Positions 5,854 through 6,166 of a stretch of DNA of 6,166 nt are shown piece after piece. The DNA lies in contig JADHRH010000056.1 of the NCBI GenBank assembly GCA_016777545.1, forward strand, positions 1 to 6,166, given 5' to 3'. Made by a program: the position numbers and the translations under genes. The stretch comes from Candidatus Pelagibacter sp. Its GTDB lineage: Bacteria; Pseudomonadota; Alphaproteobacteria; Pelagibacterales; Pelagibacteraceae. Under the pieces are notes generated by a model that worked only from the letters and a program-made list of their open reading frames with translations, was not told the origin of the DNA and made no database searches. Within the stretch, counting starts at the first letter, position 1, and each line of letters starts with the position of its first letter.

Positions 5854-6166
5854 CTTTCTTTTCAATTTTTTTAAATAAAATATCTATTTTTTTAATAGGC
5901 TGTCCAGATACAAGATAGTCATGTTTTGCAATAGACTCAAAATTAATTGCATCTACATCTAAATTAAAAATCTTTAAGGCTTTTTCTATTGAACTTGGGA
6001 TTATTGGATAAAGCAAGAATGAAATTTTTCTAATCATTTCTAAAGATGTGTAGACAATTGTATTTAATCTATCTTTATCATCTTTTTTTTTCCAAGGTTC
6101 TTGATCATTAAAATACTTATTTGCTTCAAATAAAGCGCTAACAATGAAATTAATATAATAATTAAT
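5846..6166 (-). CDS. metG: Methionyl-tRNA synthetase, C-terminal part (5' end outside window)
   Basis: The last 106 codons of a class I methionyl-tRNA synthetase, which charges tRNA-Met in the cytoplasm. The frame is open to the right edge of the window. The visible part is the helical anticodon-binding domain: an ANKYFNDQEPWKK segment matching the family's conserved N-x-Y-x-x-x-x-x-PW motif, then DRLNTIVYTSLEMIRKISFLLYP-type helices split by P residues, and a tail at ...PIKKIDILFKKIE. It ends there, so this is the short form without the C-terminal Trbp111-like dimerisation/tRNA-binding domain. Only the final 63 codons start with an ATG in the window, but that Met is internal. The TGA stop overlaps the tatD start by 8 bases. 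Short fragment, but family placement is supported by both sequence and the metG-tatD linkage. Confidence 0.9.
   Translation of the reverse strand: MNYYINFIVSALFEANKYFNDQEPWKKKDDKDRLNTIVYTSLEMIRKISFLLYPIIPSSIEKALKIFNLDVDAINFESIAKHDYLVSGQPIKKIDILFKKIEKKDD

Noticed and set aside
5854..5865. TTG start for tatD four codons upstream
   Set aside because: The conserved family N-terminus begins exactly at the ATG at 5853, and the TTG adds only a few lysine/arginine residues inside metG.
5846..6037. Separate 63-residue small protein
   Set aside because: The same frame continues without a stop to the window edge and matches the methionyl-tRNA synthetase anticodon-binding domain, so it is the tail of metG.

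Overview
The window is very AT-rich (roughly 70% A+T by eye), with genes packed end to end, few recognisable Shine-Dalgarno sites and only one gene-free gap of any size (93 bases). The protein families point to a streamlined marine alphaproteobacterium, most likely of the SAR11/Pelagibacterales type or a similarly AT-rich lineage. They include an NDUFS4-type complex I subunit, an MJ0042 zinc-ribbon membrane protein, and a metG-tatD-metallohydrolase cluster. The assignment is inferred from composition, gene density and recalled protein resemblance, not from a database search.

Left part, minus strand (positions 1980 down to 1): tRNA-Pro(TGG), then an NDUFS4-like complex I accessory subunit, an SbmA/BacA-type peptide transporter lacking the usual N-terminal portion, and the 5' part of glpX (class II fructose-1,6-bisphosphatase), which runs off the left edge. 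Junctions are 4 bases, 2 bases and a 1-base overlap, so this reads as one transcription unit led by a tRNA. The glpX reading frame has no ATG, GTG or TTG where the family's N-terminus should begin; an ATT overlapping the sbmA stop codon is the best start candidate.

Middle part, plus strand (2074 to 4321): a small zinc-ribbon single-pass membrane protein, the Na+/H+ antiporter NhaA, and a secreted thioredoxin-type glutathione peroxidase homologue. Gaps are 4 and 3 bases, so this is a second unit, divergent from the first across the 93-base gap. It combines ion/pH homeostasis with peroxide defence outside the cytoplasm.

Right part, minus strand (6166 down to 4310): the C-terminal part of metG, then tatD and an MBL-fold hydrolase. 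They are linked by an 8-base and a 1-base stop/start overlap, which suggests translational coupling. The last gene converges on the peroxidase gene with a 12-base overlap of coding ends and no visible terminator hairpin.

I see no phage, insertion sequence, CRISPR array, toxin-antitoxin or defence locus. Most of the content is ordinary core genome. The points worth a second look are the apparent non-canonical glpX start, the tRNA fused almost directly to an mRNA start codon, the short SbmA homologue and its position next to glpX, and a Gln in the metal motif of the hydrolase.
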